Positions 38,289 through 46,398 of a stretch of DNA of 64,000 bases are shown here, piece after piece. The notes beneath the pieces were generated by a model. That model worked only from the letters and a program-made list of their open reading frames with translations, ran no database searches and was not told the DNA's origin. The position numbers and the translations under genes are program-made. This DNA comes from Actinopolyspora xinjiangensis. GTDB lineage: Bacteria; Actinomycetota; Actinomycetes; Mycobacteriales; Pseudonocardiaceae. Position 1 is the first letter of the stretch; every line of letters begins with the position of its first letter. Location of the stretch: assembly GCF_900104475.1 (NCBI RefSeq), contig NZ_FNJR01000014.1, positions 1 to 64,000 on the forward strand. Reading direction: 5' to 3'.

Positions 38289-38370
38289 GCGGCGAACCTC
38301 CGTACGGTTTTTCGGCGCACTGGGCCGACCTGTCGAGACAGTTCGCACTCTAGCGCACCATACTTCGGGC

Positions 38371-38910
38371 ATGACCGAATCGGCCGGGCATGGTGCCCGT
38401 TTCCCCGTGTCGTTGGAGACGTTGCGCCGACTGCGCGCCACCCGTTGGTTCACCGACGCCGAGGTTACCGAGAGTGACCTGCGTTCCGTGCTGGAGGTGG
38501 CACGCTGGACCGGTTCGGCTCGCAACCGCCAGCCCTGGCGGGTGCACACCGTGCGCGATCCGGACACCCGGGCGGAGCTCGCCGATTGTGGCGGTTACGC
38601 CCTGCATCTCGGGCAGGCGCCGGTGGTGGTGCTGCTGGCCCTGGATCGCAGGGGAGCCGATGCCGAGTTCGACGGTGGCAGATTCGCGCAGAATCTCATG
38701 ACCGCCGCGGGACTGCTCGGGCTGGGCTGCTGCCCGGCGACGTTCTTCCCGGAGGCCAACGTGGAGCGGGTCACGGCGCTCGCCGGATTCGGTTCCCCGT
38801 GGTCGGTGCGTACCGGTATCGCGCTGGGCTGGCCCGCACTCGCCCCGCCTGGCAGGTCCGCGATCCCGCGCGGCAGGCTGCCGCTGGACTCCCTCTGGTC
38901 GGGGGAGTGA
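38371..38910 (+). CDS. nitroreductase family protein
   Basis: A 179-residue FMN-type nitroreductase fold. The N-terminus RRLRATRWFTDAEVTESDLRSVLEVARWTGSARNRQPW carries the family FMN-binding Arg and Ser/Asn positions. GRFAQNLMTAAGLLGLGCCPATFF and ALGWPALAPPGRS complete the fold. It is at the short end of the family. ATG 38371 has CATACT 6 nt upstream, so leaderless transcription is possible. Substrate unknown. Confidence 0.82.
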   Translation: MTESAGHGARFPVSLETLRRLRATRWFTDAEVTESDLRSVLEVARWTGSARNRQPWRVHTVRDPDTRAELADCGGYALHLGQAPVVVLLALDRRGADAEFDGGRFAQNLMTAAGLLGLGCCPATFFPEANVERVTALAGFGSPWSVRTGIALGWPALAPPGRSAIPRGRLPLDSLWSGE

Positions 38911-39166
38911 GCCGGTTCCCGGCAGGAGATCCGTGTGAGGGGCGCGCTTTCCACAAGGCGCCGTACGGGCACGGCTGATCATCGGGTTTCCGGTCGCGGC
39001 GACGAGCAGGGCGATCCCCTTCGTGGTTTCCGGGTGCGCCGCAGGAGGACCAGCTCCCGGGCAGTGGTGATCTCGCGGGGATCGCCGTTCCCGCGGTGAG
39101 GTACGATCCGGGTGACGTCGGTTCTTGGCGAAACGCGCCCGGCAACCGGAGCGAACCGCGAACCCG
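38911..39166. other. gap with a weak palindrome
   Basis: No gene seen in this 256-bp convergent gap. GTGATCTCGCGGGGATCGCCG at about 39065-39086 may be a degenerate copy of the ATTTC-CG-GAAAT palindrome. Confidence 0.35.
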
Positions 39167-39748
39167 TCAGTAGTAGGAGTACTCCGGCAGGGGTTGACCG
39201 GATGCTTTGCGCAACGCGTCGGCCACGTTCTGCAGCCACCACACGGCGAACCGCGCGGGGGTGAGCGGATCACTCCAGTCGGCCGTCTTGTCGAAGTGCT
39301 CGTCGATGGGCGGACGGCCCGGGCCGAGCACACCGTGCTCCACGCCGTAGGCGATGCGCATGTTCACCAGCACCCAGAACCACGCCTCGACCTGTTCGGC
39401 GTCGCGCAGCACCAGCCGTTCGCCCGTGGCGGGGAGGGTGCTCAACGCCACGTCGGCGTCCTCGCGGAGCCGGTTGATCAGGTCGGCCTCCAGCCAGCCC
39501 CGCAGCGCGTCGTCGTCCACGGGGTCGCACCAGCTGTCGCGCAGGGCGCGCAGCATGGTGGAGTCCAGCGGTGTGACGGGAAGCGGGAGCGAGAGTCGTT
39601 CGCACAACCAGTCGTACTCGCGGTACTCGTCCAGCCTTCCCTGGATGAGCTCGCGATATCGTGGCAGTGAAGCGCGTAGCCACTTGAACATGGTCGAATC
39701 GAACTCAGCGACCAGCTCGTCGTCCACAATGGAGCACTTCACGGCCAT
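39167..39748 (-). CDS. DUF2017-like protein
   Basis: A 193-residue soluble protein. LDSTMLRALRDSWCDPVDDDALRGWLEADLINRLREDADVALSTLP and GERLVLRDAEQVEAWFWVLVNMRIAYGVEHGV resemble DUF2017, whose function is not established. The N-terminus is less family-like. ATG 39748 is chosen because GGGAGA lies about 7 nt upstream; ATG 39763 is the alternative. It is transcribed from its own promoter, after the LGFP genes on the same strand. Confidence 0.6.
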   Translation of the reverse strand: MAVKCSIVDDELVAEFDSTMFKWLRASLPRYRELIQGRLDEYREYDWLCERLSLPLPVTPLDSTMLRALRDSWCDPVDDDALRGWLEADLINRLREDADVALSTLPATGERLVLRDAEQVEAWFWVLVNMRIAYGVEHGVLGPGRPPIDEHFDKTADWSDPLTPARFAVWWLQNVADALRKASGQPLPEYSYY

Positions 39749-39838
39749 ATCCGAGTCTCCCATCGCCCGGCCCCGAATCCGATGTCGATTCTCGCAGCCG
39801 ACCCGACGGGAGTCACAACCGCATCCGCGATGTGATAA

Positions 39839-39880
39839 CGAGTGGCGCTCCTGGGGCTCAACCGCAGGTCACGCCACTCG
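39839..39880 (-). terminator. hairpin after LGFP gene 1
   Basis: CGAGTGGCG (39839-39847) pairs with CGCCACTCG (39872-39880). It lies 21 bp downstream of the stop at 39901. Confidence 0.55.
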
Positions 39881-39900
39881 TCCGATCGGTGCTCGGTCGC

Positions 39901-40737
39901 TCAGTAGCGGTGTGCCTCGGCCTTGCCGGTCTTGGAGTTCCAGGTGATGTAACCGTTCTGGAAATCGCTGCGCCGTCCGATTTCGATGTCGTACTCATTG
40001 GAAGTGGGAAAGCCCAGCCAGGATTTCTCGGCGCCGAGCTCCAGCCACAGATCGCGGATCGTGCCCTGCACCGAGTGCGGTCCGGTGGATTCGCTCCAGT
40101 AGACCGAGGCTCCCAGGTGGTCGGCGCCGCGGAAGTGGGTGTAGACGCCCTTGCCGCCGGGGGTGTCGGTCGTGGTGGACGTCGGGTAGTCCAGGAAACC
40201 GCGCTCGTAGCCGTGCTTGGCCCAGAACTGCCTCGGCGGTCCCCACACGCCCTGAGCTCCGGTATCCGGGGTCCAGTAGATCGAGGCGACTCCGATCGCG
40301 TCGGTTCCCACGAAGTGGTTGTAGCGCCCCTTGCCGTCGGGGGTCGTCAGCTCGTCGGTGGTGGGCACCCCGTAGGTTTCGTGCGTGCCGACCTCGGTGT
40401 AGCGGGCCGCGATGGCGCCGTGCACCTCGTGTGTCCCGGTGTCGTCGGTGTGGTACATCCAGCCGTTCTGGAACTGCTGGTAGGAGATCCCGTCCACGTG
40501 GTACTCGGTGTCCACGGGGTGCCCGAGCGTCTCGCGCAGCTTCGGGTCGTTCCAGTAGCGATGTTCGATTGGGGTGAACTCGGCCGACGAGGCCCGCTGC
40601 TGGGCTCGTTGTCGCTCGCGCGGCGTGTCGACGTCGCCGCTGGCGGTGCCGGACAATCCCAGGGAGAGGGTGGCCGCGAGCAGAGTGGCGGCTGCCGCCA
40701 CCGCTCTGCGGAAGATCGAACCGTTTCCGGAAAACAC
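39901..40737 (-). CDS. secreted LGFP-repeat protein, 278 aa
   Basis: Signal peptide: FRRAVAAAATLLAATLSLGLSGTASG. Four LGFP-type repeats follow, each with an (L/Y)GxP core (TLGHPVDT, TYGVPTTD, FLDYPTST, WLGFPTSN) and a Trp/Tyr-rich partner strand such as ASIYWTPDTG. LGFP repeats are thought to anchor proteins to the envelope in arabinogalactan-containing bacteria. GTG 40737 follows AGGAG; the frame is open to 40848. It is a smaller relative of the neighbouring 701-residue protein and sits inside the galactan/arabinan locus. Confidence 0.85.
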   Translation of the reverse strand: MFSGNGSIFRRAVAAAATLLAATLSLGLSGTASGDVDTPRERQRAQQRASSAEFTPIEHRYWNDPKLRETLGHPVDTEYHVDGISYQQFQNGWMYHTDDTGTHEVHGAIAARYTEVGTHETYGVPTTDELTTPDGKGRYNHFVGTDAIGVASIYWTPDTGAQGVWGPPRQFWAKHGYERGFLDYPTSTTTDTPGGKGVYTHFRGADHLGASVYWSESTGPHSVQGTIRDLWLELGAEKSWLGFPTSNEYDIEIGRRSDFQNGYITWNSKTGKAEAHRY

Positions 40738-40862
40738 GGGATGCTCCTGTTCAGCTCGGCGATTCCGAACGACGTCCAGCGTGGGCGCGGGGCCCCGAGT
40801 GTTGTGGTACGGACACGGCCGAACCCGTGGCTCGTCCCGGTTTTTCACCTGTTCGAGATAAC

Positions 40863-40897
40863 GAAGGGCCTTCCGGAGCGGATCCGGAAGGCCCTTC
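40863..40897 (-). terminator. terminator after large LGFP gene
   Basis: A perfect 15-bp stem (40863-40877 with 40883-40897) with a 5-nt loop, about 55 bp downstream of the stop at 40953. Confidence 0.85.
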
Positions 40898-40952
40898 TGG
40901 ACTATCGGAGCGTCACACCTCTCGGGTGCTCAGCCCGGTGCGACCGGTTCGG

Positions 40953-43058
40953 TCACCACGGCCGGTCGACGATCTCGCCGGTCTCCGGGTAGTAGGTGAT
41001 CTGACCACCCTGGAAGTCGACTCGATAGACGCCGTCCACCTCGTACTGACCGCTGGTCGGGTAGCCCAAGTAGGAACGCTCCCAGCCCAGCTGCTGCCAC
41101 CGGTCGCGGATACCGCCGAAGATCCCGTGCGCCCTGCCGACGGCCTTGCTGTAATAGATCGAGCTGCCGCCCGCACCGTTGAAGTGGTTGTAGGCGCCCT
41201 GTCCGTCCGGGGTGATGCGCTGGTCGGTGGTCGGGTAGCCCAGGACACCGCCCGGCCCGCCGTACTTGGAACTCGCGTACTTGTAGGCGATCTTGCCCTG
41301 CACCGAGTGCGCCTGCGTGGGCTTGCTCCAAGCGATCAGGGCGAACTGGCCGTTCTGACCGCTGAAAGCGTTGTACCTGCCGCTGTAACCGAAATCCTCA
41401 TAGCCGGGGAGTTCGTCGGTGATCGGGTAGCCCAGCGGGCCGGTGACCCCGCCGCTCGCCGTCCACTTGTCGTAGATGGCGCCGTAGACCGCGTGGGTGC
41501 GCCCGTTTTCCGCTATCCACCAGCCCTCTTTGGCCCAGTAGATGGCGCCGCCGCCGGTTCCGGCGAACTCGTTGTAGCGGCCCTGACCGTCAGCGGCGGT
41601 CTTCTCGTCCGAAGTCGGATACCCCAGCGGGCCGGTGACACCGTTGAGTTCCTGCCACTTGTCGTAGATCTCGCCGTAGACCGCGTTGGCCTTACCGGTG
41701 TCCGGGTTCCAGTAGATGGCGCCGCCGCCGGTTCCGGCGAACTCGTTGTAGCGGCCCTGACCGTCAGCGGCGGTCTTCTCGTCCGAAGTCGGATACCCCA
41801 CCGGACCGGTGACGCCACCCAGCTTCTGCCACTTGTAGTGAATCGTGCCGTACACCGCGAACGCCTCATCGGCCTCCGGCGCCAGGTAGATGGCGCCGCC
41901 GCCGGTTCCGGCGAACTCGTTGTAGCGGCCCTGACCGTCAGCGGCGGTCTTCTCGTCCGAAGTCGGATACCCCACCGGGCCCTGCCCGGCGCCCAGCGCG
42001 CGCCACTTCGCCAGGATCTTGCCCTGCAGCACGTGGGCCTGCGTCTCGTTGGTCCAGTAGATGGCGCCGCCGTTGGCGAACTCGCTGTACTGGCCCCGGC
42101 CGTCCGGTGTGGCGGCGGTGTCGGTGGTCGGGTAACCCAGGTGGCCACCACCGCCACCCTCGGCGCGCCACTTCTTGAGCACGGGCTCACCGAGCACGTG
42201 GGCTTGCGCGCCCTCCGGCGCGTAGATCGCGCTCGTTCCCCGCTCGGAGTTCACGAACTCGCCGTAGGGGGTTCCCAGGTCGTCGGTGAGCACGTTGGTG
42301 GCGGGAACGCCGAGCGCCTCGTGGCCGCCCGCGTTCAGGTATGCCTCCAGCACGGCACCCGAGACGGAGTGCACGCCCTGGCCTTCCGACCAGTAGATCC
42401 GGGCGTTGTCGTACTGCTGGTAGCGGACCGAGTCGCTGACCACCTGTTCCTCGCCGACCGGCTCGCCCAGCCGCTGCTGCTCGGCCTCGCTGAGGTTCTG
42501 GTAGTACTCGTCGATCTTGCCTGCGCCGGGGCCCTCGTCGACCTGGTCGCCGCCGTCGCCGGAACCGTCGCCCGAGCCGTCGCCGGTGGAACCGTCGTCG
42601 GTGGAACCGTCATCCGTCCCGCCGTCGGAGTTCCCGTCGGTGGAGCCGGAGTCGTCGGTGGAGCCGGAGTCGTCGGTGGAGCCGGAGCCTCCATCGGTGG
42701 CTCCTCCGTCGGTGGAACCATCGCCTGAGCCGTCGGTCGAGCCGTCGGTCGAGCCGTCGGTCGAGCCGTCGGTCGAGCCGGAGTCGTCGCTGGTCCCGCC
42801 GTCGGAGTTCCCGTCGGTCGAGCCGGAACCGTCACCGGAGGTGTCGTTCCCGGAGTCCCCAGAGTCCGAAGAGCCCGAGCCGTCGGTCGAGCCGTCGCCG
42901 GAGCCGTCGTCGGCGGAACCGGCCTTCTCCTGGGTCGACTGGGTGGTCTGCGTGTCCTGCTCGGGCTGTTCGGTGGCCGCGGCCGCGGGTGCGGCCGTGA
43001 CCAGGGCGGCTGCCGTGCTCAGCGCGACGGCGTGCCCCACGAGATTCTTGACCGTCAC
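40953..43058 (-). CDS. secreted multi-LGFP-repeat protein with Ser/Asp/Gly stalk
   Basis: A 701-residue exported protein. The signal peptide (about residues 1-28) ends AAPAAAAT. Residues 48-173 are almost entirely Ser, Asp, Gly and Thr in short repeats (GSTDGSTDGS-like), a flexible acidic stalk. Residues 180-690 hold about eight LGFP repeats, three of which are nearly identical at the DNA level. The family is linked to envelope anchoring; there is no sortase motif or membrane anchor. GTG 43058 follows AAAGGGGA. Repeat number probably varies between strains. Confidence 0.85.
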   Translation of the reverse strand: MTVKNLVGHAVALSTAAALVTAAPAAAATEQPEQDTQTTQSTQEKAGSADDGSGDGSTDGSGSSDSGDSGNDTSGDGSGSTDGNSDGGTSDDSGSTDGSTDGSTDGSTDGSGDGSTDGGATDGGSGSTDDSGSTDDSGSTDGNSDGGTDDGSTDDGSTGDGSGDGSGDGGDQVDEGPGAGKIDEYYQNLSEAEQQRLGEPVGEEQVVSDSVRYQQYDNARIYWSEGQGVHSVSGAVLEAYLNAGGHEALGVPATNVLTDDLGTPYGEFVNSERGTSAIYAPEGAQAHVLGEPVLKKWRAEGGGGGHLGYPTTDTAATPDGRGQYSEFANGGAIYWTNETQAHVLQGKILAKWRALGAGQGPVGYPTSDEKTAADGQGRYNEFAGTGGGAIYLAPEADEAFAVYGTIHYKWQKLGGVTGPVGYPTSDEKTAADGQGRYNEFAGTGGGAIYWNPDTGKANAVYGEIYDKWQELNGVTGPLGYPTSDEKTAADGQGRYNEFAGTGGGAIYWAKEGWWIAENGRTHAVYGAIYDKWTASGGVTGPLGYPITDELPGYEDFGYSGRYNAFSGQNGQFALIAWSKPTQAHSVQGKIAYKYASSKYGGPGGVLGYPTTDQRITPDGQGAYNHFNGAGGSSIYYSKAVGRAHGIFGGIRDRWQQLGWERSYLGYPTSGQYEVDGVYRVDFQGGQITYYPETGEIVDRPW
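41541..41978 (-). repeat. 174-bp tandem repeats within the LGFP gene
   Basis: An almost identical block of about 90 bp, beginning GATGGCGCCGCCGCCGGTTC, occurs at 41541, 41715 and 41889. The spacing is exactly 174 bp, or 58 codons, with more diverged sequence between. This suggests recent intragenic duplication. Confidence 0.9.
42540..42917 (-). repeat. short tandem repeats encoding the Ser/Asp/Gly stalk
   Basis: Repeated GTCGGTCGAGCC and GTCGTCGGTGGAGCC units on the plus strand encode STDG and DDSGSTDG peptides. Confidence 0.8.
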
Positions 43059-43421
43059 ATTGTCCCCTTTCTGGTCTCGTTCCATGATCGGACGAAAGGG
43101 GCGTGAATGTCGCGTCCTGTTATCGTTTCGCAGTCGAATTTACCCGTGCAACTGTCTCGTTCGAAGGTGTAACGCGGTGACTCGGACAACACACCACGTT
43201 TCCCTCGTGACTCCGCGTCGTCAGTGCTCGCGGCTTTGGCCGAGTGAGGAAGTGGCGTCGAATGGGCAAACGATCCCGAGCGGTTCGGTCACGGCGGGCG
43301 GAATTCCGGGAAAACCCGTTTACCGCCGGTGGTGGAGTGTTTCGGACCGTTGTTCCGACGGGCGGGGCGACAAACCGGTGCACGAGTCCGGCACCGCGGC
43401 GAACGGCCCGCGACACGAATA
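43059..43421. other. non-coding gap upstream of the LGFP gene
   Basis: No supported gene. It should contain the promoter of the large LGFP gene, but no clear box is visible. Confidence 0.45.
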
Positions 43422-43459
43422 CGCCCGGTGCGCGTTCCCCGAAGAACGCGCACCGGGCG
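43422..43459 (-). terminator. terminator of the dprE1-dprE2 operon
   Basis: A perfect 16-bp stem (43422-43437 with 43444-43459) and a 6-nt loop, about 120 bp beyond the dprE2 stop. Confidence 0.75.
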
Positions 43460-43577
43460 GCGTCCGGTAGTCACTCGGCCGTGATTGCCCGCTCGTCGTC
43501 GCGGCCCCAACCGCGCGGATCAGGTGGGAAGGCCGACGGACCGGAGCGCTCCGGCCGGGGAGGCCGGCTGAGCGAGG

Positions 43578-44333
43578 TCAGAACGGCAGCCTGCGGAACA
43601 CCACGCGGGGCAGGTGGCGCAGCACGCTCATCACGTAGCGGAACTGGGCCGGGGCCCAGACGAGTTCCCTGCCCTTGCGCACCGCGTTCACGATGATGTC
43701 CGCGACCTGCTCGGGGGTCTGCGCCAGCGGTGCCTCCTTGAGCCCTTCGGTCATCTTCGACTTGACGTGGCCGGGGCGCACCACCGTGACCTTGATCCCC
43801 GAGGGGCGCAGCGCCTCGGTCAGACCGGTGTAGAACCCGTCCATGCCCGCCTTGGCCGAGCCGTAGGCGAAGTTGGAGCGACGCACCCGCTCCCCGGCGA
43901 CGGAGGAGAGCGCGACGATGTGGCCGTGGCCCTGTTTGCGCAGGTGCTCGGCGAGCAGCACGCCGACGGTCACCGGGGCGACGTAGTCGATTTCGGCCAT
44001 CTCCCGAGCCGCCGCCACGTCGGTCCAGAGTTTCTCCTGGTCACCGAGCACGCCGAACGCGACGATGCTGATGTCGATGTCCCCCTCGCCGAAGGCCTTG
44101 TCCAGGGTCTCGGCGTGGGTGTCGGGGTCACGGGCGTCGAACGGCACGGTGGTCACCGTGCTGCCCGTCCCGCGCAGCCGCTCCGCCGCCGCCTCCAGCC
44201 GCTCCGAGGGGCGGGCCGCCAGGACGATGCGGAGCGGGCGCTGCCGCGCGTAGCGCTCGGCGGTGGCCAGCGCGATGTCCGAGGTGCCGCCGAGCAGCAG
44301 CAGGGACTGGGGGTTGCCAACCGCGTCGATCAC
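43578..44333 (-). CDS. dprE2: decaprenylphosphoryl-2-keto-ribose reductase
   Basis: A 251-residue SDR that completes epimerisation of decaprenylphosphoryl ribose to arabinose, the arabinan donor. The cofactor loop is [53 protein letters not shown] (catalytic Ser, Tyr and Lys) and [15 protein letters not shown] follow. The GTG 44333 overlaps the dprE1 stop by 4 nt, so the subunits are translationally coupled. The frame remains open upstream but only antisense. Confidence 0.95.
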   Translation of the reverse strand: MIDAVGNPQSLLLLGGTSDIALATAERYARQRPLRIVLAARPSERLEAAAERLRGTGSTVTTVPFDARDPDTHAETLDKAFGEGDIDISIVAFGVLGDQEKLWTDVAAAREMAEIDYVAPVTVGVLLAEHLRKQGHGHIVALSSVAGERVRRSNFAYGSAKAGMDGFYTGLTEALRPSGIKVTVVRPGHVKSKMTEGLKEAPLAQTPEQVADIIVNAVRKGRELVWAPAQFRYVMSVLRHLPRVVFRRLPF

Positions 44334-45694
44334 AGGTTCAGCCTCCTGGCCAGGTCGGAGCGGAAGATTCCTTCGGGGTCCACCGCGGCGCGTGTCTCGC
44401 GCCACTCGTCGATGCGCGGGTACATGCGCTCGATCATCTCGGGAGTGGTGCGCGACTCCTTCGCGAGGTACAGCCTGCCGCCGGCTTCGAGCACCATCTC
44501 GTCCAGGTCCCGGCACAACCGGTCGAGGCCGGGGGTCACGGGAATATCGACGGTGAGCGTCCACCCCTCGTCCGGGAACGACATCGGGGCGGCGTTTCCG
44601 GGGCCGAACGTTTTGAGGACGTTCAGGAACGAGACGTGTCCCGAAGCGCTGATCTTGTCGATCGAGCGCCGGAACATCTGCTCCTGGCCGAACGGCACCA
44701 TGAACTGGTACTGCAGAAAGCCGTTCGAACCGTACACACGATTCCATTCGCCGACCAGATCGAGCGGGTGGAAGAACTGTGTGATGTTCTGCACCGAGCC
44801 GTACTTCGTAGGTGCTTTGCGGTACCAGACCTCGTTGAAAGCGGTGATGGTGTACTTGTTCACCAACCCGTTCGGAAATACCGGTGGTGCCGTCATCAGT
44901 TGGGGAGCGTCGAATCCGAGCGGATTCTTCCGCAGTTTTTTCGGGAGTTCGTTGAGGGTGGCCGGATTGCCACGTGTGAGCAGGGCGCGCCCCATCCGGT
45001 CGCCCCGCGCCAACGAGTCGAACCAGGCGACCGAGTACACGTAGTCGTCGTCGGAGCCGTCCGTGAAGTGCTCGAGCAGTTCGTCGAGGTTGCGGGTCTG
45101 GATGTTGTCGACCACGAAGTAGGCCGTCTCGACACGTTTGAGGCGAATGGTGGCGCGGACGATGATCCCGGTCATCCCCATGCCGCCGACCGTGGCCCAG
45201 AACAGCTCGGCGGACTCACCCTCGGGAGTGAGCGTGCGCACCTCGCCGTCCGCGGTCAGCAGATCGAGGGAGAGCACGTGGCTGCCGAACGACCCCTGGG
45301 AGTGGTGATTCTTGCCGTGGATGTCCGCCCCGATCGCCCCGCCGACGGTCACCTGCCGGGTGCCGGGCAGCACCGGTAACCACAGTCCGTGCGGCAGGAG
45401 CCTGCGCATCAGGGTGTCCAGCGACACGCCCGCGTCCACGTCGACGACCGCGTTGTCGACGTCGATCGTGTGAATCCGGTCGAGCGCGGTCATGTCGATG
45501 ACGGTGCCGCCCGCGTTCTGCGAGGGGTCGCCGTAACTGCGGCCGAGCCCTCTGGCGATCAATCCTCGCGGGCCGGCCTCGCGCACCACGCGGGCGATGG
45601 TCTCGACATCCGGCGTGCTGACGACCTCGGCCATGGTGGGTGCGGTGCGACCCCAGCCCGTCAGCATCCTGTGCTCGTTGTTAACCGATCCCAC
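44330..45694 (-). CDS. dprE1: decaprenylphosphoryl-beta-D-ribose 2-oxidase
   Basis: A 454-residue FAD enzyme, first step of the ribose-to-arabinose epimerisation. The FAD-binding region includes [46 protein letters not shown] and [12 protein letters not shown]. The C-terminal half contains [12 protein letters not shown] and [22 protein letters not shown]. The residue matching mycobacterial Cys387, the target of benzothiazinones, is Thr381 here (WTLTVDIP). GTG 45694 lies 7 nt after TAGACT (45707-45702), so the mRNA is probably leaderless. Confidence 0.96.
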   Translation of the reverse strand: MGSVNNEHRMLTGWGRTAPTMAEVVSTPDVETIARVVREAGPRGLIARGLGRSYGDPSQNAGGTVIDMTALDRIHTIDVDNAVVDVDAGVSLDTLMRRLLPHGLWLPVLPGTRQVTVGGAIGADIHGKNHHSQGSFGSHVLSLDLLTADGEVRTLTPEGESAELFWATVGGMGMTGIIVRATIRLKRVETAYFVVDNIQTRNLDELLEHFTDGSDDDYVYSVAWFDSLARGDRMGRALLTRGNPATLNELPKKLRKNPLGFDAPQLMTAPPVFPNGLVNKYTITAFNEVWYRKAPTKYGSVQNITQFFHPLDLVGEWNRVYGSNGFLQYQFMVPFGQEQMFRRSIDKISASGHVSFLNVLKTFGPGNAAPMSFPDEGWTLTVDIPVTPGLDRLCRDLDEMVLEAGGRLYLAKESRTTPEMIERMYPRIDEWRETRAAVDPEGIFRSDLARRLNL

Positions 45695-45872
45695 CGTGAC
45701 GAGTCTATCCGCGTGCCGTGCCACGACAGCGCCGGGTGAACCCGTCCCCCACTCGACTGACCGGTTGGGTGGCTACACTTGCCCCGAGTCAGGGGCGGCG
45801 GGTGACCTGTGGGCGGATCGTCGTCGGGCCCGGAGCCCGCTCCAGTGTCGTCGCGACAGCCGAGGTGAACGA

Positions 45873-46322
45873 GTGGCCGTGGCCGAAAGCACCGCCGAAC
45901 CCGAGACCAAGCAACTGGGAATCCTCAACCAGCTCGTTCGGTTCGGTCTCATCGGGGCCGTCTGCGCGATGCTGGACTACGGCTCGTACATGACGCTGCT
46001 CGCGTTGGACTTGCCGAACTGGCTGGCCCGCACGCTGGCGTTCGTGCTCGGCACCAGCGCTTCCTACGTCGCGAACCGAAGACTGACCTTCGCCGGTGCC
46101 AACACCGGCAACACCAAGGCGAAGGCCGGGGCGTTCGTGCTGGTCTACGTGGTGACCTTCTTCGTCAACATCGGCACCAATCAGCTGCTGTTCCTCTGGC
46201 TGCCGGAATTCGGCTTCGTGTACGGGGCCCAGTTCAAGTGGACGCTGTGCTGGCTGGCGGGCCAGGCACTGGGCACCGGCATCAACTTCGTGCTGCTGCG
46301 CTGGGTCGTCTTCCGCGAGTGA
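45873..46322 (+). CDS. GtrA family membrane protein
   Basis: A 149-residue protein with four hydrophobic helices (LVRFGLIGAVCAMLDYGSYMTLL, LARTLAFVLGTSASYVANRRLTF, VLVYVVTFFVNIGTNQLLFLWL, ALGTGINFVLLRWVVFRE), the GtrA plan. The mycobacterial neighbour of dprE1 (Rv3789) is of this family and has been proposed to act in arabinan precursor handling or as an anchor. GTG 45873 follows GAGGTGA; GTG 45879 is the alternative. Divergent from dprE1. Confidence 0.9.
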   Translation: MAVAESTAEPETKQLGILNQLVRFGLIGAVCAMLDYGSYMTLLALDLPNWLARTLAFVLGTSASYVANRRLTFAGANTGNTKAKAGAFVLVYVVTFFVNIGTNQLLFLWLPEFGFVYGAQFKWTLCWLAGQALGTGINFVLLRWVVFRE

Positions 46323-46360
46323 GCCCTGGCTCGTCAGGCCCGGTACTCCGGCCCGAGCGG

Positions 46361-46393
46361 CGTTCCGCGACCGGCGCCGCCGGTCGCGGAACG
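46361..46393. terminator. bidirectional terminator between gtrA-like gene and emb
   Basis: A perfect 14-bp stem (46361-46374 with 46380-46393) and a 5-nt loop between two convergent genes. Confidence 0.85.
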
Positions 46394-46398
46394 GTCGG

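Noticed and set aside
41541-42917. Regular repeats resembling a CRISPR array
   Set aside because: Repeats are 174-bp in-frame units and short STDG codon repeats within one secreted protein gene; there are no spacers and no cas genes.
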